A DNA stretch of 13,746 nucleotides from Pseudomonadota bacterium (GTDB lineage Bacteria; Pseudomonadota; Alphaproteobacteria; Rhizobiales; Xanthobacteraceae): assembly GCA_023391175.1 (NCBI GenBank), contig JAEWBL010000683.1, forward strand, positions 1 to 13,746. The letters run 5' to 3'. The notes beneath the pieces were generated by a model. That model saw nothing but the letters and a program-made list of their open reading frames with translations, had not been told where the DNA came from and did no database searches. The position numbers and the translations under genes are program-made. Shown here one piece after another: positions 6,838-13,464 of this stretch; position 1 is the stretch's first letter; every line of letters begins with the position of its first letter.

Positions 6838-7686
6838 CTATTTCGGCACGCCGTTGATGACGAACAGCGCGTTCAGGAACTGGTCCGGCGGGAACTTGCC
6901 GAAACTCTTGGCATAGATGTCGCGGATGCGGTCAGTCCGGTAGAGGTCGGCGAGGGTGGTGTCCACCAGCAGGCGGAACGCCTGGTCGCCGCGCGGCAGG
7001 CCCAGCGCATAGGTCTCGAAGGTGAAATACTGGTCCGAAAGGCTCAGGCGGCTGCCGAACGGCGTGTTGGCGATGAGATAGTTGAGGATGCCGCGGTCAC
7101 CGAAATAGGCGTCGAGCTTGCCCTCAGACAGCTGCTTCAACCCATCCGGGTGGTCGGAGACGGTGACGATGGTGGCGGCGATGCCCATTTGCGCGAGGGT
7201 CGAGCGCAGCGTCTCTTCGGTCGTGGTGCCCTTGAGCACGCCCACCTTCTTGGCCCGCAGCTCTTCCAGTCCCTTCACTGCCGGTCCGCGCGTGACCACG
7301 CCTGCGCCATCCAGGAAGGTCGGGAGCGAGAAATCCACCAGTGCCCGCCGCGACATGGTCATGGAGGTTGGCTCGCACAGGATGTCGATGCGCCCGTCGC
7401 GGACCGCCTCGAAGCGGTCCTCGGCCGAGACCTTCACATAGTCTACCGGCATGTTGGGCAGCTTGAGCGCGCGCTTGAGCGCATCCGCCACCTCGCGGCA
7501 GAGATCGACGATATAGCCGGATGGCTGGCCATTGCTGGCGGCATAGGAATAGGGCGGGGCGAACTGGCGATAGCCGATGCGGAAAGGATCGCCCTTCGCC
7601 AGGCGATCCAGCGTCTGTGCGCCGGCCGGCGCGACCAGTGCGAGGAGGAGGGCGGCGAGACCAGCGACGAACAGTGCCGTCCGCAT
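6838..7686 (-). CDS. Periplasmic amino-acid-type substrate-binding protein, GltI-like
   Basis: Encodes 282 residues of a family-3 solute-binding protein. A Sec signal peptide is evident (MRTALFVAGLAALLLALVAP-AGAQ, cleavage near residue 24). The mature domain starts PFRIGYRQFAPPYSYAASNG, then GYIVDLCREVADALKRAL, DRFEAVRDGRIDILCEPTSM and the RRALVDFSLPTFLDGAGVV motif. The second lobe has KKVGVLKGTTTEETLRSTLA and KLDAYFGDRGILNYL. The arrangement resembles glutamate/aspartate binding protein GltI. No cognate permease or ATPase adjoins it. It lies upstream of eutB on the same strand with a 91-bp gap, so a role in amine or amino-acid supply is possible but unproven. An in-frame ATG at 7737 has a better RBS (AAGGGGG, about 6 nt away) and would add 17 residues before the signal peptide; I kept the canonical signal-peptide start. 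Confidence 0.88.
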   Translation of the reverse strand: MRTALFVAGLAALLLALVAPAGAQTLDRLAKGDPFRIGYRQFAPPYSYAASNGQPSGYIVDLCREVADALKRALKLPNMPVDYVKVSAEDRFEAVRDGRIDILCEPTSMTMSRRALVDFSLPTFLDGAGVVTRGPAVKGLEELRAKKVGVLKGTTTEETLRSTLAQMGIAATIVTVSDHPDGLKQLSEGKLDAYFGDRGILNYLIANTPFGSRLSLSDQYFTFETYALGLPRGDQAFRLLVDTTLADLYRTDRIRDIYAKSFGKFPPDQFLNALFVINGVPK

Positions 7687-7932
7687 GCCCCCAGCCCTGA
7701 TGCTGGCGCTGTGCCCCGTCCCGATCACCTCAAACATCCACGCCCCCTTGTCCGCCGCCTCCCGCGGTCCGTTTGCGCTGATCTTGCCCGGCTCGCGGGG
7801 CGCGGCCAAGGACTTCCGCGCGTGCAGCGAAAGGCCGGCGCGCATAGTGGCGCGAAAGCAACCCTTCGCATCCTGTGCCGATCGTCGGGCCGTTCCGCCG
7901 CAGCTGCCTTGCCTTTGAGGCGATGCGAAATT

Positions 7933-7954
7933 GTTATATTTATATGGATATAGC
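7933..7954. promoter_or_regulatory. ModE-box-like inverted repeat in an AT-rich island
   Basis: In the 255-306 bp between two divergent binding-protein genes, an abrupt AT-rich stretch (about 7923-7958) contains GTTATAT, an 8-nt spacer and ATATAGC. This matches the arrangement I recall for the E. coli modA operator, GTTATAT-N8-ACATAAC. The site ends 38 bp before the preferred start of the downstream ABC binding-protein gene, a position suited to an operator overlapping the promoter. A TTGAGG at 7915-7920 could be a -35 element. Assignment to a ModE-type regulator is inferred from resemblance only. Confidence 0.4.
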
Positions 7955-7992
7955 TTTTCCGGCTCCCGCTGGCTTTGATGGCAGGATTGGAC

Positions 7993-8988
7993 ATGACGAT
8001 ATTGCTCAACCGGCGCCGCATTCTGGGTGCCATGGCCGGCGCAACAGCTGGCGCATTGGCCCCGCGGGGCTCGGCGCTGGCCGCTCCGGCGAAGGGGCTG
8101 GAGATTCTCGGCGCGCCGAACGGCTCGACCATCGTCCTGTTGCGCCTGCTCCAGTCCGGCGCCCTCAGCGCGAGCGCGCCCGACGCCACCTTCCGCCTGT
8201 GGCGCGACACGGACGAACTGCGCGCCGCCATCGTCTCGGGCCGCACCAGCCTGTTCACGACCCCGACCCATGTTCCGGCGAACCTCGCCAATCGCGGCCT
8301 GCCGCTGAAGCTGTTCGCCATCCTCTCCATGGGCCATCTTTTCGTCATCTCGTCCGACGCGGGCATCACCTCGTTCAAGGACCTCGCCGGCAAGGAACTG
8401 GTCGGATTCTTCAAGAATGACATGCCCGATCTCGTCTTCCGCTCCATCGCCAAGGGCTATGGCATGGACCCGGACAAGGACATGACGATCACTTATGTGC
8501 GCACCCCCATGGAGGCGGCGCAGATGCTCGCCGCTGGGCGCGCCACCACGGCCATCCTCTCCGAGCCGCCGGCCACCGCCGCTATCATGATGGCGAAGAA
8601 GGAGGGCCGCACGCTCAACCGCGCCATCAGCCTTCAGGACGACTGGAAAAAGCAGCATGGCGGCCTCGGCCTGCCCATGGCCGGCATCGCCGTGCATGAG
8701 CGGCTGATCGAGGAGAGCCCGGAACTTCTGAAGGCCATGGCCGCTGGCCTGCCGGGCGCGCGCGACTGGGTGCTGGCCGATCCCGCTGCGGCCGGCCAAC
8801 TGGGCGAGGAGAAGATGGACATGAAGGCGCCCATTCTCACCAGCGCGCTCTCCCATTTCAACGTGGTGGCCGAGCCCGCAGCGAAGCTGAAGCCCGGCCT
8901 TGTCGCTTTCTACGAGACGCTGCTGTCCTTCCAGCCGGATGCGCTGGCCGGGAAGCTGCCCCCCGACAGCTTCTATCTCGACTTCTGA
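7993..8988 (+). CDS. Tat-exported ABC transporter binding protein, SsuA/TauA/NMT1-like
   Basis: Encodes about 331 residues. The N-terminus MTILLNRRRILGAMAGATAG has a twin-arginine signal followed by a hydrophobic stretch, with likely cleavage after ALA near residue 31. The mature domain carries LEILGAPNGSTIVLLRLLQS, SLFTTPTHVPANLANRGLPL (the usual 'pick a cofactor-free cleft' region of NMT1/SsuA proteins), KDLAGKELVGFF and LAAGRATTAILSEPPAT. It would capture the substrate of the permease and ATPase that follow. The substrate cannot be read from sequence; aliphatic sulfonates, taurine, nitrate, thiamine precursors and other oxyanions use this fold. Starts at TTG 7975 and ATG 7978 lack an RBS; AGGA 7 nt before 7993 supports the chosen ATG. 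First gene of a probable three-gene operon. Confidence 0.9.
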   Translation: MTILLNRRRILGAMAGATAGALAPRGSALAAPAKGLEILGAPNGSTIVLLRLLQSGALSASAPDATFRLWRDTDELRAAIVSGRTSLFTTPTHVPANLANRGLPLKLFAILSMGHLFVISSDAGITSFKDLAGKELVGFFKNDMPDLVFRSIAKGYGMDPDKDMTITYVRTPMEAAQMLAAGRATTAILSEPPATAAIMMAKKEGRTLNRAISLQDDWKKQHGGLGLPMAGIAVHERLIEESPELLKAMAAGLPGARDWVLADPAAAGQLGEEKMDMKAPILTSALSHFNVVAEPAAKLKPGLVAFYETLLSFQPDALAGKLPPDSFYLDF

Positions 8989-8996
8989 CGGCTTCC

Positions 8997-9794
8997 ATGG
9001 GTCTCAATCCGCCCGCGCTCTCCGCTTCGCTCCAGAGCCTGGCTTGGGGTGCGGCGGGGCTCTTGGCTCTGGCCGGGGCCTGGCAGTGGGGGGTCGTGGC
9101 CTTCGGGCCGTTCGTGCTGCCGAGCCTTGCCGAAACGGGCGAGGCCCTTGCCCGGCTCATCGCTACCGGAAAGGCTGGCCCGGCGCTGCTGGCGACGCTG
9201 GTTCACGCCCTGGCCGGCTGCGCCGCGGGAGGCGCGGCCGGCTTCCTTCTGGGCGTCGCCGGCGGGCTCGCGCTGCCGGTTGGGGCCATGTCCTATCCCG
9301 TCTTCACCGCGCTTCTCGGCACGCCTCCCATCGCCTGGGTGGTGCTGGCGCTGCTCTGGTTCGGGCCGGGCGGCGCTGCGGCAACCTTCACGGTGGCGAT
9401 TACCGCCGCGCCCATCCTCTTCATCGCCACGTTGCAGGGGGTGCGGAGCCGCGACCGGGCGCTCGCCGAGATGGCGCAGCTTTACCGGGCGCCCGCGCTG
9501 ATGCGGCTGACCGATCTCGTCCTGCCGGCGCTGGCGGATTTCCTCATTCCGGCCGTTGCCACCGCGCTCGCCTTCTCCTTCAAGGTGGCGGTCATGGCGG
9601 AAGTGCTGAGCGGCGCGGATGGGGTGGGCGGCGGCATCGCCACCGCACGCGCCCATTTCGATCTACCGGAAACCATGGCGTGGATCGTCCTCGCCGTGGC
9701 GGTGCTGATCCTTGCCGATGCGCTGCTCCTTGCGCCCCTTCGGCGGCGCAGGATAGGGCGCGCGGCGACGCCACCCGTCTCTGCCGAGGCATGA
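8997..9794 (+). CDS. ABC transporter permease, SsuC/TauC-like
   Basis: Encodes 265 residues with about six hydrophobic segments of the BPD_transp_1 (binding-protein-dependent inner membrane) fold. The cytoplasmic EAA loop, which docks on the ATPase, is visible as EMAQLYRAPALMRLTDLVLP (158-177), though it departs from the consensus at the central Gly (Arg-Ala). PVFTALLGTPPIAWVVLALL (101-120) and WFGPGG are typical of SsuC/TauC/NrtB permeases. The gene starts 8 bp after the binding-protein stop and has no strong RBS, so coupled translation is likely. Its stop overlaps the ATPase start as ATGA. Confidence 0.93.
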   Translation: MGLNPPALSASLQSLAWGAAGLLALAGAWQWGVVAFGPFVLPSLAETGEALARLIATGKAGPALLATLVHALAGCAAGGAAGFLLGVAGGLALPVGAMSYPVFTALLGTPPIAWVVLALLWFGPGGAAATFTVAITAAPILFIATLQGVRSRDRALAEMAQLYRAPALMRLTDLVLPALADFLIPAVATALAFSFKVAVMAEVLSGADGVGGGIATARAHFDLPETMAWIVLAVAVLILADALLLAPLRRRRIGRAATPPVSAEA

Positions 9795-10591
9795 GCATGC
9801 TCTCTCTGAGCGGTCTGCGGCTCCGGTTTGGCGAGGCCGACATCATCGCCGGCATCGATCTTCATGTCGCCGCGGGCGAGCTGGTGGTGCTGCTCGGCCC
9901 CTCCGGCTGCGGCAAGACCAGCCTGCTGCGCATCGCCGCCGGGGTCGCGCCGGCCACCGCCGGACGGGTGGAGAACGCATTTCGCCGCGTGGCCATGGTC
10001 TTCCAGGACCCGCGCCTGTTGCCATGGGCCAATGCGCGCGACAACGCCGCCTTCGGTCTCAAGGCGGCGGGCGTGGGCAAGGCAGAGCGCCGCGTCGTCG
10101 CGGAGGCCATCCTGATGCGCCTCGGCTTCTCGACGCTGGACCTGGACAAGCGCCCCGCCCAGCTCTCGGGCGGGATGCTGCAGCGGGTCGCCATCGCCCG
10201 GGCCTTCGCCCTTTCACCGGATCTCGTGCTGATGGACGAGCCGTTTTCCGCCCTGGACGTCGGCCTGCGCCACGATCTCCAGGCGCTGCTGCGGGCCGAG
10301 GTGGAAGGGGCGGGCGCGGCAGTGCTGTTCGTCACCCACGACGTGACCGAAGCGGTGCGTCTGGCCGACCGGATCGTGGTCTTCTCCCCGCGCCCCGCCC
10401 GCATCGTCGCGAACGTTGAACAGACGCCCATGCTCGCGTCGGTCGGGGCGGCCTATGAGGCCTCCGCCGCATTGCTGCGACGGCCCGAGGTGGCCGCCGC
10501 CCTCGCCCCGCCGGGGGCGACCACCCTGGCGTTCCCCGGTGGGCGCGATCGGCTCTCCCTGGCTGGAAGGGGCGAGGCGGCCTCATTGTAA
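9791..10591 (+). CDS. ABC transporter ATPase, SsuB/TauB-like
   Basis: Encodes 266 residues of a complete ABC nucleotide-binding domain: Walker A GPSGCGKT (36-43), Q-loop VFQDPRLLPW (70-79), signature LSGGMLQR (125-132), Walker B LVLMDEPF (145-152) and the switch histidine in VTHDVTEA (181-188). LSGGM and the DPRLLPW stretch are typical of the nitrate/sulfonate/taurine group. It energises the permease at 8997. The ATG at 9791 overlaps the permease stop; a second ATG at 9797 is better spaced from GAGG and may be the true start. The open frame extends far upstream to 8900, but that part is a shadow of the permease. Confidence 0.95.
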   Translation: MSMLSLSGLRLRFGEADIIAGIDLHVAAGELVVLLGPSGCGKTSLLRIAAGVAPATAGRVENAFRRVAMVFQDPRLLPWANARDNAAFGLKAAGVGKAERRVVAEAILMRLGFSTLDLDKRPAQLSGGMLQRVAIARAFALSPDLVLMDEPFSALDVGLRHDLQALLRAEVEGAGAAVLFVTHDVTEAVRLADRIVVFSPRPARIVANVEQTPMLASVGAAYEASAALLRRPEVAAALAPPGATTLAFPGGRDRLSLAGRGEAASL

Positions 10592-10604
10592 AAAGGTCAC
10601 GTCC

Positions 10605-11546
10605 CTAAGTGATGCGCGGCGGGCGGACGGAAGTCGACATCGCATCGGCGGCGGCGCGGCGAACGCGCTCGGCGAAGCGGGCGATGGCGTCCTGCTCCAG
10701 CGTGCGCTGGATGGCCTTGGCCGCGACCACCCCGTCCGCCATGGATGTCACGCAGCAGGGGTGCATGCGCTGCGCGATCTCGCCGATGGCGTAGAGATTG
10801 GGGATTGAGGTCTCGCAATCGAGGCTGGTCTCAACGAATCCGCGAGCATCGCGTGCAAGTCCCAGATGCCGGGCGTAGGGCAGATAGGGCTCCCAGCCAT
10901 ACAGCACGAGGAAGCGATCGAACTGCTCGCCCGCCACGGCCGGCACGTCGGGCTGCACCGGATAGGGGCCGATGCGGACGTCCGCGGGCGGCACCTTCTC
11001 CAGGAACTCGCGCCGCGCGCGGATGGTACGGGCGAACAGGGTGACGCGGGCGGCACCGCGCTTGCGCACGAAGATGTAGTTCTCGAACGCATTGTCCCCG
11101 CCCCCGAGGATGGCGACCGAGCGGCCCTCGAAATCGGCGTTGAACAGGGTCTGGCCGGGGCCGATGATGACGTTCTCGGATGCGGTGAAGCCGCCTTTCA
11201 CCGGCCGCACGCCGGTGGCGAGGACGCAGGCCCGTCCCATCACCACCTCCCCCGTGGCGGTGGTGATGCGGAAGCCGCCGGGCACCACCTCCAGCTCCGT
11301 CACCGCCTCGCCGGTGCGACAGACAATGTCGTGGTCGCGCATGTGGCGGTCCACCTCCGCGGCAATCTCGATGCCGGTCTTGTCGCGGATGGGCGCGATC
11401 CACTGATTGGGGTAGGGATTGTCGTTGCCGAGCCCGCCGAGCACCGGCCGGCGCTCGACGCTGCAGGGGCGGAAGCCGAGCATCTTCAGCCAGAGCGCAC
11501 AGGACGCCCCGGCCGGACCGCCGCCGATAATCACCGCATCGAACAT
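10605..11546 (-). CDS. FAD/NAD(P)-dependent oxidoreductase, thioredoxin-reductase-like, without CxxC
   Basis: Encodes 313 residues. The FAD site starts with MFDAVIIGGGPAGASCALWL; the NAD(P) site is VAILGGGDNAFEN (residues 144-156); ACVLATGVRP is also present. The C-terminal FAD motif reads NLYAIGEIAQRMHPCCVTSMADG, with Glu where thioredoxin reductase has Asp (GE for GD). The TrxR CxxC in the NADPH domain is absent. Instead two adjacent cysteines (264-265) sit where the FAD-facing segment lies. It is therefore unlikely to be a true thioredoxin reductase; a ferredoxin/flavodoxin reductase-like or dithiol oxidase role is possible. The upstream ATG at 11570 adds 8 residues but its AGG touches the start codon. 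The gene converges on the ABC ATPase with 13 bp between stops. Confidence 0.85.
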   Translation of the reverse strand: MFDAVIIGGGPAGASCALWLKMLGFRPCSVERRPVLGGLGNDNPYPNQWIAPIRDKTGIEIAAEVDRHMRDHDIVCRTGEAVTELEVVPGGFRITTATGEVVMGRACVLATGVRPVKGGFTASENVIIGPGQTLFNADFEGRSVAILGGGDNAFENYIFVRKRGAARVTLFARTIRARREFLEKVPPADVRIGPYPVQPDVPAVAGEQFDRFLVLYGWEPYLPYARHLGLARDARGFVETSLDCETSIPNLYAIGEIAQRMHPCCVTSMADGVVAAKAIQRTLEQDAIARFAERVRRAAADAMSTSVRPPRIT

Positions 11547-11722
11547 GCCACCGCCGATCCCTGCTGCCATCCTGCGACGGCGCCCGTGACCAGCTTATGC
11601 GAGGCTTTCGCCGGCGGCTAGAAAGGGCGCATGGGCTCAGGCGGGCTGAAGCCCCCTGCGGGAGCGGGCCGCTTCCCATCCGGGCGCGGCTTGGTTGCTG
11701 GAATCCGCAACAGGGCGAGCGC

Positions 11723-11753
11723 CCCATCGGCGCGCACGCCGCATGCCGATGGG
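11723..11753. repeat. 9-bp inverted repeat
   Basis: CCCATCGGC, a 13-nt loop and GCCGATGGG are perfectly complementary. The element lies about 180 bp upstream of the oxidoreductase start. It could be an operator, an RNA hairpin or a remnant. Confidence 0.55.
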
Positions 11754-11864
11754 AACGGGACGCTCGAAACATGGCGCGCCATATCGAACACTTCGCGATC
11801 GAATCTCCACCAGGAGTGCGCAGAATGTGCCTGCGGATGTAGCCCGGGCCACCCGTTGCCAGAC

Positions 11865-11900
11865 TTGCATTTGGGCCGACCTGGCCGGTTCGCAATGCAA
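11865..11900. repeat. 7-bp inverted repeat with an internal GGCC repeat
   Basis: TTGCATT and AATGCAA flank a 22-nt interval that itself contains GGCC-GACCT-GGCC. The whole can fold as a long stem-loop about 140 bp upstream of the glycosyltransferase start. Function unknown. Confidence 0.4.
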
Positions 11901-12041
11901 CAAAACGGGTTCTGGTACTACTTTTGGTTGCGGCATTTACCGTATCGTCAATGCAGCCATATTGCCGGCGTCGGTTGCGCGCCACTCACAACGCAGGGTA
12001 ATCCATGAGCTGGCATCGCAAGTCACGAGGATTGGGATTCG

Positions 12042-13454
12042 ATGCGTGGCGTGCCGAAGGACGTTCCGAGATTCTCCATGCGGCCGCTGCGTGTCGCCCT
12101 GTTCGTCCACGCCTTTTATCCGGACCACGTCTATGGCACCGAGGCCTACACGCTTGCCCTTGCGAGGCAGTTCAAGGCCTTGGGGCACGCGCCCACTGTC
12201 GTGACCGCCCGGGCGGTCGGCGAGCCAGACCAGGCGGAGGAGATCGAGCGCTACGAGATCGAGGGCATCCCGGTGGTGCGGATTGACCGCAACCGAACCC
12301 CGTCCCGCACGGCCCGCGAGGACTACGATCATCCCGGCCTTGCTCCGCTCCTCGAACGCATCCTGCGCACGCTCGCGCCGGACGTGGTGCATATCTGCCA
12401 TCTCGCCAATTTCACCGCCGCCCTGCCGCACGTGACGGCGCGGCTAGGAATCCCGACCTTCGCGACGCTGACCGATTTCTTCAATCTGTGCCTCACCACG
12501 CGGCTGGAGCTGCCCGACGGCGGGCTCTGTAACGGGCCGAACGCCAACCGCAGCAACTGCCTGTCCTGCGGGCTGCTTGCGCGGGCGGGGGAGCGGCCGA
12601 ACGCGTTCTGGCGGGTTCTGGCGCAGCCGTCCGTCCGCTCTGTTGCCGCGGCGACAGCCGCCACCCTTGCGCCCGTGCTGCCGTTGGACCTCGGGCGCGA
12701 CGCGCGGGCGGTCCGCGACCGGGCCCGTGTTCTGCGCGTTGCTCTGGCCCACTGCCGGGCGGCCTTCGCGCCCAGCGCCTTCCTCGCCGAACTGTTCGAT
12801 GCACATGGGGCCGGGCCGCCCCTCTTCCGCTCGCCCTTCGGCGTCGAGATTGATCGCGCGCCCAAGCCCGCCGCGTCCGCACGGCCGGTGCGCTTCGGCT
12901 TCATCGGCCAGCTGGCCTATCACAAAGGCCCGCACCTGCTGCTCCAGGCGTTGCGCGCGTTGCCGCGCGATGCCTTTACCGTCGATATCTGGGGATCGGA
13001 GAGCCTGTCGCCGGCCTATTCGCGGGATCTGCGCGCGGTGGCGACGCAGACGGTCCCGCCCTTGCCGGCGCGTTTTCGCGGCACCTTCGCAGAAGGCGAG
13101 ATGTCTGGGCTGCTCGCCGAGGTGGACGTGCTGGTCATGCCTTCCACCTGGTTTGAGAACGCGCCCCTGACGCTGCTGAAGGCCCTCGCCACGCACACAC
13201 CCGTGGTCGTTTCCGATGTGCCGGGCATGACCGAGTTCATCGAGGAGGGAGTCAACGGATTCTCCTTTCCTCGAGGCGATGCGGAAGCGTTGGCCACGGT
13301 GCTGCAGCGTTTCGTGGATGTTCCCGACCTTGCCGCGACCCTCAGCCGGACAACCACCTACGACCGGACCGAGCGCGACATGGCGCTCGATCTTCTCGCC
13401 TTCTACCGTTCCTTTGGCGCCGTGCCGGCCGGTGCAATCCCGGTTCCCGTTTGA
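12042..13454 (+). CDS. GT4-family glycosyltransferase
   Basis: Encodes 470 residues with two Rossmann-like domains (GT-B fold). The N-terminal acceptor domain begins RVALFVHAFYPDHVYGTEAY; a four-cysteine cluster (Cys150, Cys163, Cys173, Cys176, as C-x12-C-x9-C-x2-C) follows TLTDFFNLC and resembles the CxGP...CxxC segment seen in some GT4 enzymes. The C-terminal domain has FGFIGQLAYHKGPHLLLQAL and ENAPLTLLKALATHTPVVVS. Such enzymes transfer a sugar from a nucleotide-sugar at the cytoplasmic face, commonly for exopolysaccharide, O-antigen or capsule. The second Glu of the E-x7-E motif is Lys380, unusual for the family. The start could also be ATG 12078; neither has a strong RBS. The next glycosyltransferase starts 10 bp after its stop. 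Confidence 0.9.
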   Translation: MRGVPKDVPRFSMRPLRVALFVHAFYPDHVYGTEAYTLALARQFKALGHAPTVVTARAVGEPDQAEEIERYEIEGIPVVRIDRNRTPSRTAREDYDHPGLAPLLERILRTLAPDVVHICHLANFTAALPHVTARLGIPTFATLTDFFNLCLTTRLELPDGGLCNGPNANRSNCLSCGLLARAGERPNAFWRVLAQPSVRSVAAATAATLAPVLPLDLGRDARAVRDRARVLRVALAHCRAAFAPSAFLAELFDAHGAGPPLFRSPFGVEIDRAPKPAASARPVRFGFIGQLAYHKGPHLLLQALRALPRDAFTVDIWGSESLSPAYSRDLRAVATQTVPPLPARFRGTFAEGEMSGLLAEVDVLVMPSTWFENAPLTLLKALATHTPVVVSDVPGMTEFIEEGVNGFSFPRGDAEALATVLQRFVDVPDLAATLSRTTTYDRTERDMALDLLAFYRSFGAVPAGAIPVPV

Positions 13455-13464
13455 CGATGCCGGT

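Larger units (their letters stand above)
11547..12041. other. About 0.5 kb without a credible gene, repeat-bearing
   Basis: The open frames here read as low-complexity or Arg/Pro/Ser-rich and show no family resemblance. GC content falls from about 11780 onward. It must hold the promoters of the oxidoreductase (minus) and the glycosyltransferase (plus), but I see no convincing -35/-10 pair. Two inverted repeats are listed separately. Confidence 0.5.

Noticed and set aside
7738..8856. N-terminal extension of the GltI-like protein frame (672 residues in all)
   Set aside because: The extension overlaps the opposite-strand ABC binding-protein gene and precedes a canonical signal peptide, which must be at the N-terminus.
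8900..9790. N-terminal extension of the ATPase frame (563 residues in all)
   Set aside because: Shadow of the permease gene; the ATPase domain begins normally at 9791 or 9797.
10592..10604. Terminator between the ATPase and oxidoreductase stops
   Set aside because: The 13-bp gap holds no hairpin; only a 4-bp TCAC/GTGA repeat crosses it.
10605..11546. Genuine thioredoxin reductase (trxB)
   Set aside because: The redox-active CxxC in the NADPH domain is missing.
11631..12008. Small genes in the 11.6-12.0 kb interval (both strands)
   Set aside because: The translations are unstructured Arg/Pro/Ser-rich sequence without RBS support or family resemblance.
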